This document shows, in pieces, positions 8,102 to 16,687 of a stretch of 64,000 bases of DNA. The position numbers and the translations under genes were made by a program. Origin of the DNA: Roseomonas sp. (GTDB taxonomy: Bacteria; Pseudomonadota; Alphaproteobacteria; Acetobacterales; Acetobacteraceae); contig JADCFN010000064.1 in the NCBI GenBank assembly GCA_020249505.1, positions 1-64,000 of the forward strand, in the 5' to 3' direction. The stretch's first letter is position 1; each line of letters begins with the position of its first letter. The notes beneath the pieces are model-generated. The model made no database searches and was not told the DNA's origin. It saw only the letters and a program-made list of their open reading frames with translations.

Positions 8102-9750
8102 TTTTTGGCCCCACGCGGCTTGACGAAGCGAAAGGCGCGATCCTGGCGCATACGATGCGCCTGACCGGCCGCGTGCTGAAAAAAGGCACGGTGCTGGATG
8201 ATGGCGCCATCGCCGCATTGCGAGACGGCGGTCATCGCGAAGTGATCGCCGCGCGGCTTGAAGTGGGTGATGTGCCAGAAGATGAAGCCGCTGAGCGGCT
8301 GGGCCAAGTGCTGGCCGTGCCCTTACTCGCGCGTTCCCGCGCTGCCACGGGGCGCGTGAATATCCTGGCGGAAACGGCTGGGCTTTTGGTGCTGGATACC
8401 AAGCGCATCGCGCGCATGAATGCGGTGGATGAAAGCCTGACCCTGGCGACGCTACCGAATTTCACGCCGGTGAACACCAAGGAAATGGTCGCGACCATCA
8501 AGGTGATTCCCTTTGCCGTGCCTGGGCAAATGCTGGGCGTGGTGGAAGCGGTCGCGAAAAGCGGCGCGGGGCCGGTGCTCGCCATTCATCCCTTCCGCGC
8601 CTTGAAAGTTGGCCTGGTGCTGTCCGAATTACCCGGCATCAAGGAAAGCGTGATGGAAGGCGCGGTCGAAGCCACGGAAGAACGCATCGCCGGGCTTTGT
8701 GGGACATTATTGCCGGTGGAACGCGTGCGCCATGACACGGTTGCGATTTCCGATGCGCTGTCGCGGCTGCGCCGTGCAGGCGCTGAGATGTTGCTGGTGG
8801 CCGGTGCCTCTGCCGTGGTGGATCGGCGCGATGTCGGGCCTGCCGCGATTGTGCGCGCTGGCGGCGTGATTGATCATTTCGGCATGCCGGTTGATCCGGG
8901 CAATCTGCTCTGCCTCGGCCACATCGGCAAAATCCCCGCCATGGTGCTGCCTGGCTGTGCGCGCAGCCCAAAGCTGAATGGCTTTGATTGGGTGCTGCAA
9001 CGGCTTTTCGCGGGGCTTGAAGTCACACCTGAAGATATCGGCGCCATGGGTGTGGGCGGCTTGCTCAAGGAAATCGAAGTGCGCCCCCTGCCGCGCGAAC
9101 AGGCGCCGCGCACGCCACCACCCGCCCTTGCCCCACGTCGAGGCCGACGCGTGGCAGCGATTGTGCTGGCCGCCGGCCGGTCGCGGCGCATGGCACCGCT
9201 GAACAAGCTGCTGGTCACGGATAATGATGGCGTGCCCATGGTGGTGCGCGTGGTGGAACAGGTGCTCGCTTCCCATGCGCGGCCTGTGGTGGTGGTAACC
9301 GGGCATGAGCATGACCGGGTGGAGGAAGCGCTTGCCGGCCGCGCCGTGCAATTCGCGATTGCCGAGGATTACGCGCAGGGGCTTTCCGCCTCACTCAAGG
9401 CAGGGCTGCGTGCTTTGCCCGAAGATATCGAAGGTTTTATGGTGTGCCTGGGCGATATGCCGCTGGTGAGTGCGGCCATGCTCGATCGGCTGATGGCAGC
9501 GTTTGATCCGGAAGAAGGCCGCGCGATTGTGATGCCGACCTTCCGTGGCAAGCAGGGCAATCCCATGCTTTGGTCGCGCGAATTCCTGCCGGAGATGCTG
9601 GCCATCACGGGCGATGTCGGCGCGCGGCATTTGGCCGGCAAATACGCCGATCGCTGTGTTGAAGTAGAAATGGCCGATGACGCGGTGCTACGCGATTTTG
9701 ATACGACCGAGGCGCTGAAAGGCGTACCGGGCTACAGCATGGTAAGGTAG
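8098..9750 (+). CDS. Fusion of MoeA-like molybdopterin-binding domain and MocA-type cytidylyltransferase
   Basis: 550-residue two-domain protein. Residues ~1-340 resemble molybdopterin-binding (MoeA/MogA-like) proteins, with LLVAGASAVVDRRDVGPAA and the conserved GMPVDPGNLL and LPGCARSPKLNG segments. Residues ~355-545 are a nucleotidyltransferase of the MobA/MocA type, beginning with IVLAAGRSRRMAPLNKL and continuing with VCLGDMPLVSAAMLD and GKQGNPMLW. The product would be the cytosine dinucleotide form (MCD) used by xanthine dehydrogenase/CODH-class enzymes, which fits the operon. ATG 8098 overlaps the xdhC stop. An eleven-base-pair hairpin begins at the gene's stop and covers the end of the convergent amidase. 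Confidence 0.85.
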   Translation: MIFGPTRLDEAKGAILAHTMRLTGRVLKKGTVLDDGAIAALRDGGHREVIAARLEVGDVPEDEAAERLGQVLAVPLLARSRAATGRVNILAETAGLLVLDTKRIARMNAVDESLTLATLPNFTPVNTKEMVATIKVIPFAVPGQMLGVVEAVAKSGAGPVLAIHPFRALKVGLVLSELPGIKESVMEGAVEATEERIAGLCGTLLPVERVRHDTVAISDALSRLRRAGAEMLLVAGASAVVDRRDVGPAAIVRAGGVIDHFGMPVDPGNLLCLGHIGKIPAMVLPGCARSPKLNGFDWVLQRLFAGLEVTPEDIGAMGVGGLLKEIEVRPLPREQAPRTPPPALAPRRGRRVAAIVLAAGRSRRMAPLNKLLVTDNDGVPMVVRVVEQVLASHARPVVVVTGHEHDRVEEALAGRAVQFAIAEDYAQGLSASLKAGLRALPEDIEGFMVCLGDMPLVSAAMLDRLMAAFDPEEGRAIVMPTFRGKQGNPMLWSREFLPEMLAITGDVGARHLAGKYADRCVEVEMADDAVLRDFDTTEALKGVPGYSMVR

Positions 9751-9776
9751 CAGGCGCTTGCTCTAAAGCGCCTGCT
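9749..9776. terminator. Hairpin at convergent gene ends (mocA-like / amidase)
   Basis: Perfect 11-base arms AGCAGGCGCTT and AAGCGCCTGCT with a six-base loop, covering the stop regions of both convergent genes. No T-run follows on either strand, so it is a stable transcript-end hairpin and not a classical intrinsic terminator. Confidence 0.55.
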
Positions 9777-11040
9777 TCACCCATTCCCCAATCGCCAGCA
9801 CCTTCGCATCTTCGCCGATGCGCCCGGCAATTTGCACGCCTAGCGGCAGGCCCTTCGGCCCCGCCCCCGCCGGCACCGTCACGCATGGCCCATGCAGCAG
9901 CGTCCAAAGCGAATTGAAGGAAGGATCGCCGGTCCAGCCAATGCCCGCCGGCGCCTCACCCGCCGCCGAAGCCGTGATCACCGCATCAAAACCTTCAATC
10001 GCGCCGGGCAGCGCGGCGCGCGCATTGGCTTGCACCGCCTTGCAGGCATCAAGCTGCGCGGTCGGGAAGCGCTTCGCCCAATCGAGCTTTTCCTTGATCA
10101 CATCGGAAAGCTGCGCCCGCGCTGCCACCAATTCCCAGCCGAGCGACTGCAGGCTTTCCATATTCGTCACATATTCATGCGCTTCAAAGGCTTCGGTCAT
10201 CGCCTCGGGCAGGGTGATTTCCACCACCTCAGCGCCGGCCTTGCGGCAGGCCGCGATAGCGCCTTCCATCAGGGCAAGTGTCTCTGGCGCCGCCTGTGCA
10301 GCGGGCGGGCCAAGCGTGAAGGCCAGGCGCGGCGCGCGCGGTAGTCTGGCTTCCGGGTTGCCGTAATCGCGCCCCGTCATCGCGCCCATTGAAAGCGCGC
10401 AATCAGCAACACTGCGCGCCATGACGCCGATCGTGTCATGGCTTTCGCTCATGACCTTCATGCCGCCGCGATGGATGGCGCCAAAGCTCGGCTTGAAGCC
10501 AACAATGCCGCAAAATGCCGCCGGGCGGATGATGCTGCCGCCGGTTTGGGTGCCGAAAGACAGCGGAAAGAACCCCGCCGCCACACCCGCCGCCGAACCG
10601 GATGAAGACCCACCCGGCGTGTGGTGCTTATTGGCCGGATTGGTTGTCGCCCCCGGATGGCGCGTGGCGAATTCCGTCGTGATGGTCTTGCCGATGATCA
10701 GCGCACCGGCCGCCCGCGCCATGGCGACGGCGGCCGAGTCACTCCGCGGCCTGTGCCCTGCATAAATAGGTGAGCCATATTGGGATGGCATATCGGCGGT
10801 ATCGAGCACATCCTTAACGCCAAACGGAATGCCCTTCAGCGGCGCGGGCGGCCCGCCCTTGTCCAGGGCCGCTGCCCCTCGCCGCACCAAAGCGGGGTCA
10901 AGCCAGGCAAAGGCGCGGACATCAGGCTCACGTTCTGAGATGCGGGCAAGGCAAGCCTCAGCCAGGGCAGCGGCGGTCAGGGAGCCAGCGGCGATGCGCC
11001 GCGCGGCTTCGGATGCGGTCAGGTCTGCGATTTCGGTCAT
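9763..11040 (-). CDS. Amidase signature family amidohydrolase
   Basis: 425-residue amidase of the AS family. The Ser-cisSer-Lys triad is visible: Lys76 in GVKDVLDT, Ser145 in the Gly/Ser-rich GGSSSGSAAG, and Ser169 in GTQTGGSI. Its length is normal for aryl/alkyl amidases such as AtzE or Asp-tRNA amidotransferase-like enzymes. No gatB or gatC is nearby and there is no tRNA-related context, so it is probably a metabolic amidase of unknown substrate. I chose the ATG at 11040 because the 39 upstream in-frame residues are low-complexity and lack a better ribosome site. It is divergent from a small unknown gene. Confidence 0.82.
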   Translation of the reverse strand: MTEIADLTASEAARRIAAGSLTAAALAEACLARISEREPDVRAFAWLDPALVRRGAAALDKGGPPAPLKGIPFGVKDVLDTADMPSQYGSPIYAGHRPRSDSAAVAMARAAGALIIGKTITTEFATRHPGATTNPANKHHTPGGSSSGSAAGVAAGFFPLSFGTQTGGSIIRPAAFCGIVGFKPSFGAIHRGGMKVMSESHDTIGVMARSVADCALSMGAMTGRDYGNPEARLPRAPRLAFTLGPPAAQAAPETLALMEGAIAACRKAGAEVVEITLPEAMTEAFEAHEYVTNMESLQSLGWELVAARAQLSDVIKEKLDWAKRFPTAQLDACKAVQANARAALPGAIEGFDAVITASAAGEAPAGIGWTGDPSFNSLWTLLHGPCVTVPAGAGPKGLPLGVQIAGRIGEDAKVLAIGEWVKQAL

Positions 11041-11134
11041 GGATGCCAGAGTGCCGCGCCAGCGCGCCGCGTCAAGCGGGGGCATGCAGTTCATGTCTGG
11101 CGCGGCGCGCCCAGCCGGTCCAGAAGGGGGGCGC

Positions 11135-11629
11135 ATGACGAGCTCAATCAGGATCATCCCGACCCCGGATGGGGCGCTGACCTACGCCATCCCCTTCCCG
11201 CCCGAGGAGACGCCGGCCGTCACCGCGCGCGATCTGCTGGGTGCCTGGGAAGCGGCGCGTGGTGCGGCGGGGGCAGAGATCTGGGGCAGCCCGCGCCGGC
11301 TGGTGTTTCGCCGTGCCGATGGGGAGGCGATGGAATTGCTGCTAGCCGATGCTGATGCCGCCTGCTGGGCGGAAGCGGTGGATGCGCGCCATGGGCTTGC
11401 CACCCCTCAGGGCCTCGCGATTTGCCTGAGGCTGCTGGCGCTGATTGAAGCCATGGGGCGGATTGCGCGGCTCAAGGGGTTTTTCACAATCCGCGCCGCG
11501 GGGGCGGAATTGCACCCGGCTTTGCTCCGCGCTGCGGCGAGCCTGCCGCTTGATGCCGCCGGCCGGTTCGACGAAGCCGGCCTTACCGCGCTATTGTCCC
11601 GGGCGATTCCGGCGGGAGCCCATTCATGA
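11135..11629 (+). CDS. Hypothetical protein
   Basis: 164-residue protein I do not recognise. It is acidic and rich in Ala and Leu, with a beta-rich first third (IRIIPTPDGALTYAIPFP, GSPRRLVFRRADG) and helical remainder; there is no signal peptide or membrane span. The start at 11135 has AGAAGGGGGG upstream; the open frame continues further back to 10829, but that part is antisense to the amidase. It overlaps the following lipoprotein gene by four bases (ATGA), so the two are co-expressed. Confidence 0.6.
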   Translation: MTSSIRIIPTPDGALTYAIPFPPEETPAVTARDLLGAWEAARGAAGAEIWGSPRRLVFRRADGEAMELLLADADAACWAEAVDARHGLATPQGLAICLRLLALIEAMGRIARLKGFFTIRAAGAELHPALLRAAASLPLDAAGRFDEAGLTALLSRAIPAGAHS

Positions 11630-11988
11630 TCCGATTTTTGCCCTTGCTTCTTGTGCTTGTTCTTGCCGCCTGTGCGCAGCAGGAAGCACCGCCCTCTGCA
11701 CGCGCCGCCACTGCCGGCGCCACGCCAGAATTGCAGCGCATCTGCACCCAGGAAGCGGAGCGCGTCGTCAATTTCCGTGAACGCGGCCAGTTGATGCGGG
11801 CGGATTCGAATTTCGGTGACAGCGACATGACGAATGACGTGCCGACCGCGCGGCTGCGTTCCGATAGCTTTCGGCAACAAACCTTGCGTGACGAATTGAT
11901 CCGCGAATGCATCCGCAATGCCGGAACGGGTCAACCACCGATGGATCCAGGCGCACAACGCCCACAAAATATTCGCGCGCGACGCTAA
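11626..11988 (+). CDS. Small predicted lipoprotein
   Basis: 120-residue exported protein. It has a short basic start, a hydrophobic run and a lipobox LAAC with the lipidated cysteine at residue 16. The mature part is hydrophilic with two more cysteines (Cys40 in LQRICTQEAER and Cys95 in IRECIRN), which could form a disulfide in the periplasm. I know no function. The gene overlaps the preceding unknown gene and is followed 15 bases later by an MFS transporter. Confidence 0.65.
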   Translation: MIRFLPLLLVLVLAACAQQEAPPSARAATAGATPELQRICTQEAERVVNFRERGQLMRADSNFGDSDMTNDVPTARLRSDSFRQQTLRDELIRECIRNAGTGQPPMDPGAQRPQNIRARR

Positions 11989-12003
11989 AGGCAGCCCGCG
12001 CGC

Positions 12004-13260
12004 ATGGCATCCCTTTCGGTTCTGACGCGCGCACTTTCCCATCGTAACGCCAAGGTTTTCTTCACCGCATCCCTCATTTCCTGGACCGGGCTTTGGATGC
12101 ATCGCATCGCCATTTCCTGGTTCGCCTGGGAACTGACCGATAGCGCCTTCTGGGTTGGCATGGTGGCGTTTTGCGATCTGGCACCCGCCGTGGTGGTCAG
12201 CCCCATTGCGGGTGCGATTGCCGATCGCACGGATCGCCTGAAACTCACTTTCTGGAGCCAGGCGATGATCGGCGTCATGGCCGCCGTGATCGCGCTGCTG
12301 GTCGCGCTTGATAAGCTTGATATCTATACCTTGCTGGTGCTTGAGGTGCTGAACGGCATCGCCTCTTCTTTCGCGCAACCGGCGCGGCAATCGCTCATGC
12401 CAGGGCTAGTGCCGCGCAATGATTTGACGGCAGCGGTCGGGCTCAATTCGCTTTGCTTCAATGTCGCGCGTTTCGTGGGGCCGGCGCTGGCCGGGCCGTT
12501 GATTGCCGTGGCCGGGGTTTGGCCGGCCATTGCGGCCAATGCAGTGGCCTATTTCATCGCAACCGCCACCACGCCCTTGCTCAAAGTCTCGGCCGAAGAA
12601 CGCCAGGGGCACGCCAAAACAAAATCGCTATGGGGCGATATGCGGGATGGGCTGCGCTATGTCGCGGGGCATCCAGGGCTTGGGCCGATCCTGACCTATG
12701 CCGCGATTGTCGCACTGCTGCTGCGCAGCCTGCCGGAAATCCTGCCGCCCTATGTGGAACGGCAATTTGGCCTGGGGGCGGAAGCGCTTGCGGTGCTGAC
12801 GGCGGCTTTCGGCGTTGGTGCCTTATTGTCGGGAATTTTTGTTTCCGCCCGCGGCAAGATGCGCGGCACGACCAAGCTTGCGGTTTTTGCCCCGGCGGCC
12901 ATTTCACTCGCCATGGTGGGCTTCATCGCCACAAGCTGGTTTCCCTTTGGTGTGCTTTGCGCCGCCATTATGGGCGCGGCCATGTCGGTGCATGGGATTT
13001 GCGCGCAAACACTGGCGCAATCCGCATCCGATCCAGCGATGCGCGGGCGGGTGCTGAGCCTTTGGGGCCTGATTGTGCGCGCCTTTCCAGCCCTTGGTGC
13101 GCTGATGCTCGGCGCGGCGGGGGAGATTTTCGGCATGACGCTGCCCACACTCGCGGCCGTGCTGCTTTCGGCCATCGCCATCGCCTGGGGGATCAAACGC
13201 CTGCCCGCCATGGCGCGGGTGCTGGAAGGCGATGGGGCGAGCGATCCCGAAAAACGTTGA
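12004..13260 (+). CDS. MFS transporter, MFS_3/EntS-like
   Basis: 418-residue major facilitator with twelve predicted spans. The loop between helices 2 and 3 reads GAIADRTDRLKL (the G-x-x-x-D-R motif), and the segment SSFAQPARQSLMPGLVPRNDL is typical of the MFS_3 / enterobactin-exporter-like group. The likely role is efflux of a small organic compound. It follows the lipoprotein gene closely and ends 19 bases before an oxidoreductase, so the four or five genes from 11135 may be one transcript. The substrate is unknown. Confidence 0.8.
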   Translation: MASLSVLTRALSHRNAKVFFTASLISWTGLWMHRIAISWFAWELTDSAFWVGMVAFCDLAPAVVVSPIAGAIADRTDRLKLTFWSQAMIGVMAAVIALLVALDKLDIYTLLVLEVLNGIASSFAQPARQSLMPGLVPRNDLTAAVGLNSLCFNVARFVGPALAGPLIAVAGVWPAIAANAVAYFIATATTPLLKVSAEERQGHAKTKSLWGDMRDGLRYVAGHPGLGPILTYAAIVALLLRSLPEILPPYVERQFGLGAEALAVLTAAFGVGALLSGIFVSARGKMRGTTKLAVFAPAAISLAMVGFIATSWFPFGVLCAAIMGAAMSVHGICAQTLAQSASDPAMRGRVLSLWGLIVRAFPALGALMLGAAGEIFGMTLPTLAAVLLSAIAIAWGIKRLPAMARVLEGDGASDPEKR

Positions 13261-13279
13261 ACCTGAACGAGGCATGAGA

Positions 13280-14257
13280 ATGATTGAAGCCGCCATTGTG
13301 GGCATGGGGCGCTGGGGCCAGACCCTGGTGGATAGTGTGCAGAACCGGAATGATGCGGGCATTCGCTTCATCGCCGGCAGCACAGGGCGCCCCGAACGCG
13401 CCGCCGAATGGGCCGCGCGCCAGGGCGTGAAAATCCTGCCCGACTTGAATGCCATCCTGGCGGAACCCCGCGTGAAGGCGGTGGTGATCGCCTCCCCGCA
13501 CCAGATGCACGCAGATCAGGTGATCGCGGCGGCGCGCGCGGGCAAGCATGTTTTCGTCGAAAAACCCTTCACCATGACGAAGGCAAGTGCCGAGGCCGCC
13601 GTAGCCGCCTGCCGACAAGCCGGCGTGGTGATGGCGCTTGGCCATAATCGCCGCTTCCTGCCGGCGGTGGCCGAGATGAAGAAGCTGATCGCCGCCGGGG
13701 CGCTTGGCACTTTGCTGCATGTGGAAGGCCAATTCAGCGGACCGGGCGCGCTTTCCTATCAGCCGGGCATGTGGCGCACCGACGCTCATGAAAGCCCGCT
13801 GGGCGGCATGGGCGGCATGGGCATTCACATGATTGACATGATGATCAACCTGGCCGGGCCGATTGCCGAGGTGACGGTGCGCTCCCTGGCGCGTGCGCTG
13901 ACCAATGGCATGGATGACACCACGGCGGGGCTGTTCTCCTTCGCCTCCGGCGGCACGGGTGGCTTCGCGACCTTGGCTTACGCGCCCAGGGTATGGCGCT
14001 TGGCACTTTATGGCACGGATGCGGCGTTGGAATTGAACGGCCATGAGAAGCTCAGCTTCACCCCGCGTGAGGGCGAAGCCTGGGTCAAGGACTTCCCGAA
14101 GACCGATATCGAACATGCCGAATTGGCGGCCTTCGCCGCTGCCGTCACCGGCGGGCCGGCCTATCCGCTGCCGCTTGAAGACGCGATCCATGGCGTTGCG
14201 GTGTTTGAGGCCATGATCGGCGCGGCAGCTTCGGGCAGCACCTATCGGGTGGCCTGA
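13280..14257 (+). CDS. Gfo/Idh/MocA family NAD(P)-dependent oxidoreductase
   Basis: 325-residue enzyme with an N-terminal Rossmann domain (AIVGMGRWGQ) and the family hallmark EKPFTM in the KHVFVEKPFT segment near residue 95. The C-terminal domain has GGMGGMGIHMIDMM, giving the substrate-site histidine and aspartate. Family members oxidise or reduce sugars and polyols such as myo-inositol or glucose. ATG 13280 is preferred because GAGG lies seven bases upstream; ATG 13274 is also possible. No sugar operon surrounds it, so the substrate stays open. Confidence 0.8.
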   Translation: MIEAAIVGMGRWGQTLVDSVQNRNDAGIRFIAGSTGRPERAAEWAARQGVKILPDLNAILAEPRVKAVVIASPHQMHADQVIAAARAGKHVFVEKPFTMTKASAEAAVAACRQAGVVMALGHNRRFLPAVAEMKKLIAAGALGTLLHVEGQFSGPGALSYQPGMWRTDAHESPLGGMGGMGIHMIDMMINLAGPIAEVTVRSLARALTNGMDDTTAGLFSFASGGTGGFATLAYAPRVWRLALYGTDAALELNGHEKLSFTPREGEAWVKDFPKTDIEHAELAAFAAAVTGGPAYPLPLEDAIHGVAVFEAMIGAAASGSTYRVA

Positions 14258-14300
14258 CAGGCGGATTTCGCACCCCGCGCTTTCTGTTCTAGTAATCACC

Positions 14301-14334
14301 TCAGCGCCTGGCGCTGACCAACCTTTCTGAAAGG
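14301..14334 (+). promoter_or_regulatory. Two inverted repeats in the ridA leader
   Basis: Arms TCAGCGC/GCGCTGA with a three-base spacer (14301-14317) are followed at once by CCTTT/AAAGG with a three-base loop (14322-14334). The second hairpin contains the AAAGG that serves as ribosome binding site for ATG 14341. The first could be an operator or an RNA hairpin. Confidence 0.35.
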
Positions 14335-14340
14335 CCGGAA

Positions 14341-14691
14341 ATGAGCAAGATCAATCGTCAAGGGTCTAACCAGATCCTTTCCTCCTCAGTCGAATATCAT
14401 AATTTCGTTTTCCTCGCGGGGCTCACGGCTGATGACCTCGCCAAGGACATCAAGGGCCAGACCGCTGAAGTGCTGGCGAAGATTGATGCCGCGCTGGAAG
14501 CCAATGGCACCGACAAAACCCGCATGCTGTCGGCCCAGATTTGGCTGAAGGATATCCGCGATCGCGGCGCGATGAATGAGCTTTGGACCGCCTGGCTGCC
14601 GGCGGGCGGCGCCCCGGCGCGCGCTTGCGTCGAAGCCAATATGGCCGATCCGCGCCATTTGGTGGAAATCATGGTCACGGCCTGCCGCTGA
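14341..14691 (+). CDS. RidA/YjgF/TdcF family protein (arginine-containing)
   Basis: 116-residue RidA-like protein. The conserved substrate-binding arginine is kept in PARACVEANM, the equivalent of Arg105 of E. coli RidA, so enamine/imine deaminase activity is plausible. RidA removes reactive 2-aminoacrylate formed by PLP enzymes; other members act in catabolic pathways. The gene has its own leader with two small hairpins and is followed by two strong tandem terminators. It is therefore probably monocistronic. Confidence 0.82.
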   Translation: MSKINRQGSNQILSSSVEYHNFVFLAGLTADDLAKDIKGQTAEVLAKIDAALEANGTDKTRMLSAQIWLKDIRDRGAMNELWTAWLPAGGAPARACVEANMADPRHLVEIMVTACR

Positions 14692-14704
14692 TCCGGCAGG
14701 CATG

Positions 14705-14736
14705 AAGGCGCCGGGGCGAAACCCCAGCGCCTTTTT
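14705..14736 (+). terminator. Rho-independent terminator after ridA
   Basis: GGCGC...GCGCC outer stem with an inner GGGG-CGAAA-CCCC stem, followed by TTTTT at 14732-14736. This is a classical intrinsic terminator for ridA. Confidence 0.85.
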
Positions 14737-14750
14737 GTACCTTGAGGGAG

Positions 14751-14780
14751 ACGCCCGGCATCACCGCCGGGCGTTTTTTT
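14751..14780 (+). terminator. Second intrinsic terminator between ridA and flbY
   Basis: Nine-base stem ACGCCCGGC/GCCGGGCGT with a six-base loop, then a T-run up to 14780. It reads in the ridA direction and shields the convergent flagellar operon. Confidence 0.85.
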
Positions 14781-15180
14781 ATGCGCGCGCCGCGACCGCA
14801 AGCGCCGGCGTCTGGCGCGGCGGGGTCTGGTAACCGCGGGGCCCATAGCCAGGATTGGCCACGCGCGGCAGGGCGGCCGTCGCAATGGTTTCAATCACGC
14901 GCGACTGAAGCGAAATGGCGCGCTCCAACAATTTACGGTTCTCGCTGCCCAGATCTTCTAACTGGCGGGTCAGCATCTGCGCTTCTTCGCGCATCGCGCC
15001 ATCGGGGCGCGCGCCATGCTTGGCCTGGGCGGCATAGGCCTGGGCGAAGGCATCGGTCGCGGCGATCTTGCTTTCCGCAAGCTTGGCAGCACGCGAAAGA
15101 TCAAGCTTCGACAGCGCCTCATTTTCCGCACGAAGAGCATCAGCCAGCCTTTTGCCGGCAATCAGTAGCGCATCCATCAT
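14779..15180 (-). CDS. flbY: FlbY-like flagellar protein
   Basis: 133-residue, mostly helical protein with likely coiled coils (ALRAENEALSKLDLSRAAKLAESK and EAQMLTRQLEDLGSENRKLL regions) and a Pro-rich C-terminal tail. The sequence alone gives little; the call rests on position. It is the last gene of flgI-cheL-flbY, the order known from Caulobacter crescentus, and it overlaps cheL by four bases. FlbY has been linked to flagellar filament assembly, and a FlgN-like export chaperone role is another possibility given the helical make-up. Confidence 0.6.
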   Translation of the reverse strand: MMDALLIAGKRLADALRAENEALSKLDLSRAAKLAESKIAATDAFAQAYAAQAKHGARPDGAMREEAQMLTRQLEDLGSENRKLLERAISLQSRVIETIATAALPRVANPGYGPRGYQTPPRQTPALAVAARA

Positions 15181-15512
15181 GATTGGGTCTCTCCCATATT
15201 GGGGGTTTGTGCACCGTTTTGGCGGAGCAATTCGCGATAAACAGAATCGGCAATGCCAACACCGCCAGCCCGCACGGCTGATGCCGCGAAGGCTTCAACC
15301 AGCATCGGGCGCCATTGCGCCTCGGCCGCGCCACCGCCGAAGGAGGATTTGGACATATCCACAGTGGCGAAGATCGGCTGCAGCAAGAACCCCAGCGCCT
15401 GCGCTTCGAAATCCTTCGCGGATTTGCGCATGGCGGCTTCAGACAAGGCGCCCGCCTGCGGCTGGCGAATGGCGCGCTGCTGCGGGGCAACAAGATTGGC
15501 GGCGTCCAACAT
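15177..15512 (-). CDS. cheL: Rod-binding protein, CheL / FlgJ N-terminal-like
   Basis: 111-residue protein matching the rod-binding domain of FlgJ without its muramidase domain. The conserved stretch KDFEAQALGFLLQPIF is followed by the terminal MLVEAFAASAVRAGGVGIAD segment. It would cap or scaffold rod growth in the periplasm; the short form, called CheL in Caulobacter, lacks peptidoglycan hydrolase activity, which must come from a separate enzyme. It touches flgI (shared base at 15512) and overlaps flbY by four bases. Confidence 0.78.
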   Translation of the reverse strand: MLDAANLVAPQQRAIRQPQAGALSEAAMRKSAKDFEAQALGFLLQPIFATVDMSKSSFGGGAAEAQWRPMLVEAFAASAVRAGGVGIADSVYRELLRQNGAQTPNMGETQS

Positions 15513-16633
15513 CAGCGGAGCTCCAGATCGGCTTGCAAGGCGCCAGCGGCCTTGATGGCTTGCAGAATGGAAATCAGGTCACGCGGGCCAACACCCAGGC
15601 TGTTCAGTCCGCGCACCAATTCCTGAAGCGTGACCGCTTCAGGCAGAACGCCCATGCGCCGATCCGATTGGTCTTCAACCTCAATACCGGTGCGCGGCAC
15701 CACCTGGGTCTGACCCTGTCCAAAAGCATTGGGCTGGCTGACTTGCGGCGTTTCGGTGATCCGGATGGTCAGATTGCCCTGGGCGATGGCCACCGTGGAA
15801 ACGCGCACCGCGTCACCCATCACAATCGTACCCGTCGCCTCATCAATGACCACGCGGGCGATCTGGTCGGGCACAACGCGCAGCCTTTCAATATCAGTCA
15901 GGAAAGCAACCGGATCGCGCCCATTGAGCGCCACGGAAACCGTGCGCGGGTCGGTAACAGTCGCCACATTGCCGCGTGATGCCCCATTAATGGCGGCCGC
16001 AATGCGCCGTGCCGTTGTCAGGTCAGGGTTGCGCAAGGCAAGACGCACACGGTCGCGGTTGGTGAGTGTGAAGGGCACTTCGCGTTCGACGATGGCGCCG
16101 TTGGAAATACGCCCCGCCGTGGGCACGCCACGCGTCACGGAACCCGCGGCACCGCGCGCGGCAATGGCGCCGGTTGCCAGCGCTCCTTGCGCCACGGCAT
16201 AGACTTCCCCATCCGCGCCAAGCAGCGGGGTCACCAACAGGGTGCCACCGGTCAGGTTGGTGGCATCGCCAAGGGCGGAGACCGCCACGTCAATCCGGCT
16301 ACCAGGCCGGGCGAAGGCGGGTAAATTCGCCGTCACCATCACAGCGGCAACATTCTTGGTATCCAATTGGCGTTCAAAATCGCGCGTATTGACGCCAAGG
16401 CGCTCCAGCATCCCGACCAGGGATTGACGGGTAAAGACCGCACTTCTGAGGCGATCACCGGTGCCATTCAGGCCAATGACCAGGCCGTAGCCGACAAGCT
16501 GATTGTCGCGCACGCCCTCCATATCCACTATATCCTTAATGCGAATTTGGGCTGCGGCGGGCGGCGCAAGGAAACACGCCGCCAAGGCCAGGGCGGTAAA
16601 GATTTTTGCGAGCGTTTGCGCTATACGGTTCAA
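15512..16633 (-). CDS. flgI: Flagellar P-ring protein FlgI
   Basis: 373-residue periplasmic P-ring subunit. I place the start at TTG 16633: GGAG lies seven bases upstream, and this start gives a proper signal peptide with cleavage after PPAAA (mature QIRIKD). An ATG further up would add 35 unlikely residues and bury the sigma-54 site. The family core is clear (MEGVRDNQLVGYGLVIGLNGTGD, AAINGASRGNVATV, LVRGLNSLGVGPRDLISILQAIK). It leads the flgI-cheL-flbY operon and is divergent from fliX, as in Caulobacter. Confidence 0.92.
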   Translation of the reverse strand: MNRIAQTLAKIFTALALAACFLAPPAAAQIRIKDIVDMEGVRDNQLVGYGLVIGLNGTGDRLRSAVFTRQSLVGMLERLGVNTRDFERQLDTKNVAAVMVTANLPAFARPGSRIDVAVSALGDATNLTGGTLLVTPLLGADGEVYAVAQGALATGAIAARGAAGSVTRGVPTAGRISNGAIVEREVPFTLTNRDRVRLALRNPDLTTARRIAAAINGASRGNVATVTDPRTVSVALNGRDPVAFLTDIERLRVVPDQIARVVIDEATGTIVMGDAVRVSTVAIAQGNLTIRITETPQVSQPNAFGQGQTQVVPRTGIEVEDQSDRRMGVLPEAVTLQELVRGLNSLGVGPRDLISILQAIKAAGALQADLELR

Positions 16634-16687
16634 GGTCTGTCTCCGGCAGCCACCCCGATCACGGGCGGCGGTCTGCCAGGGTTCAGC

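Noticed and set aside
13193-14299. Long open frame opposite the Gfo/Idh/MocA gene
   Set aside because: The plus-strand product has clear Rossmann and EKP motifs; the minus-strand frame is a GC-rich shadow.
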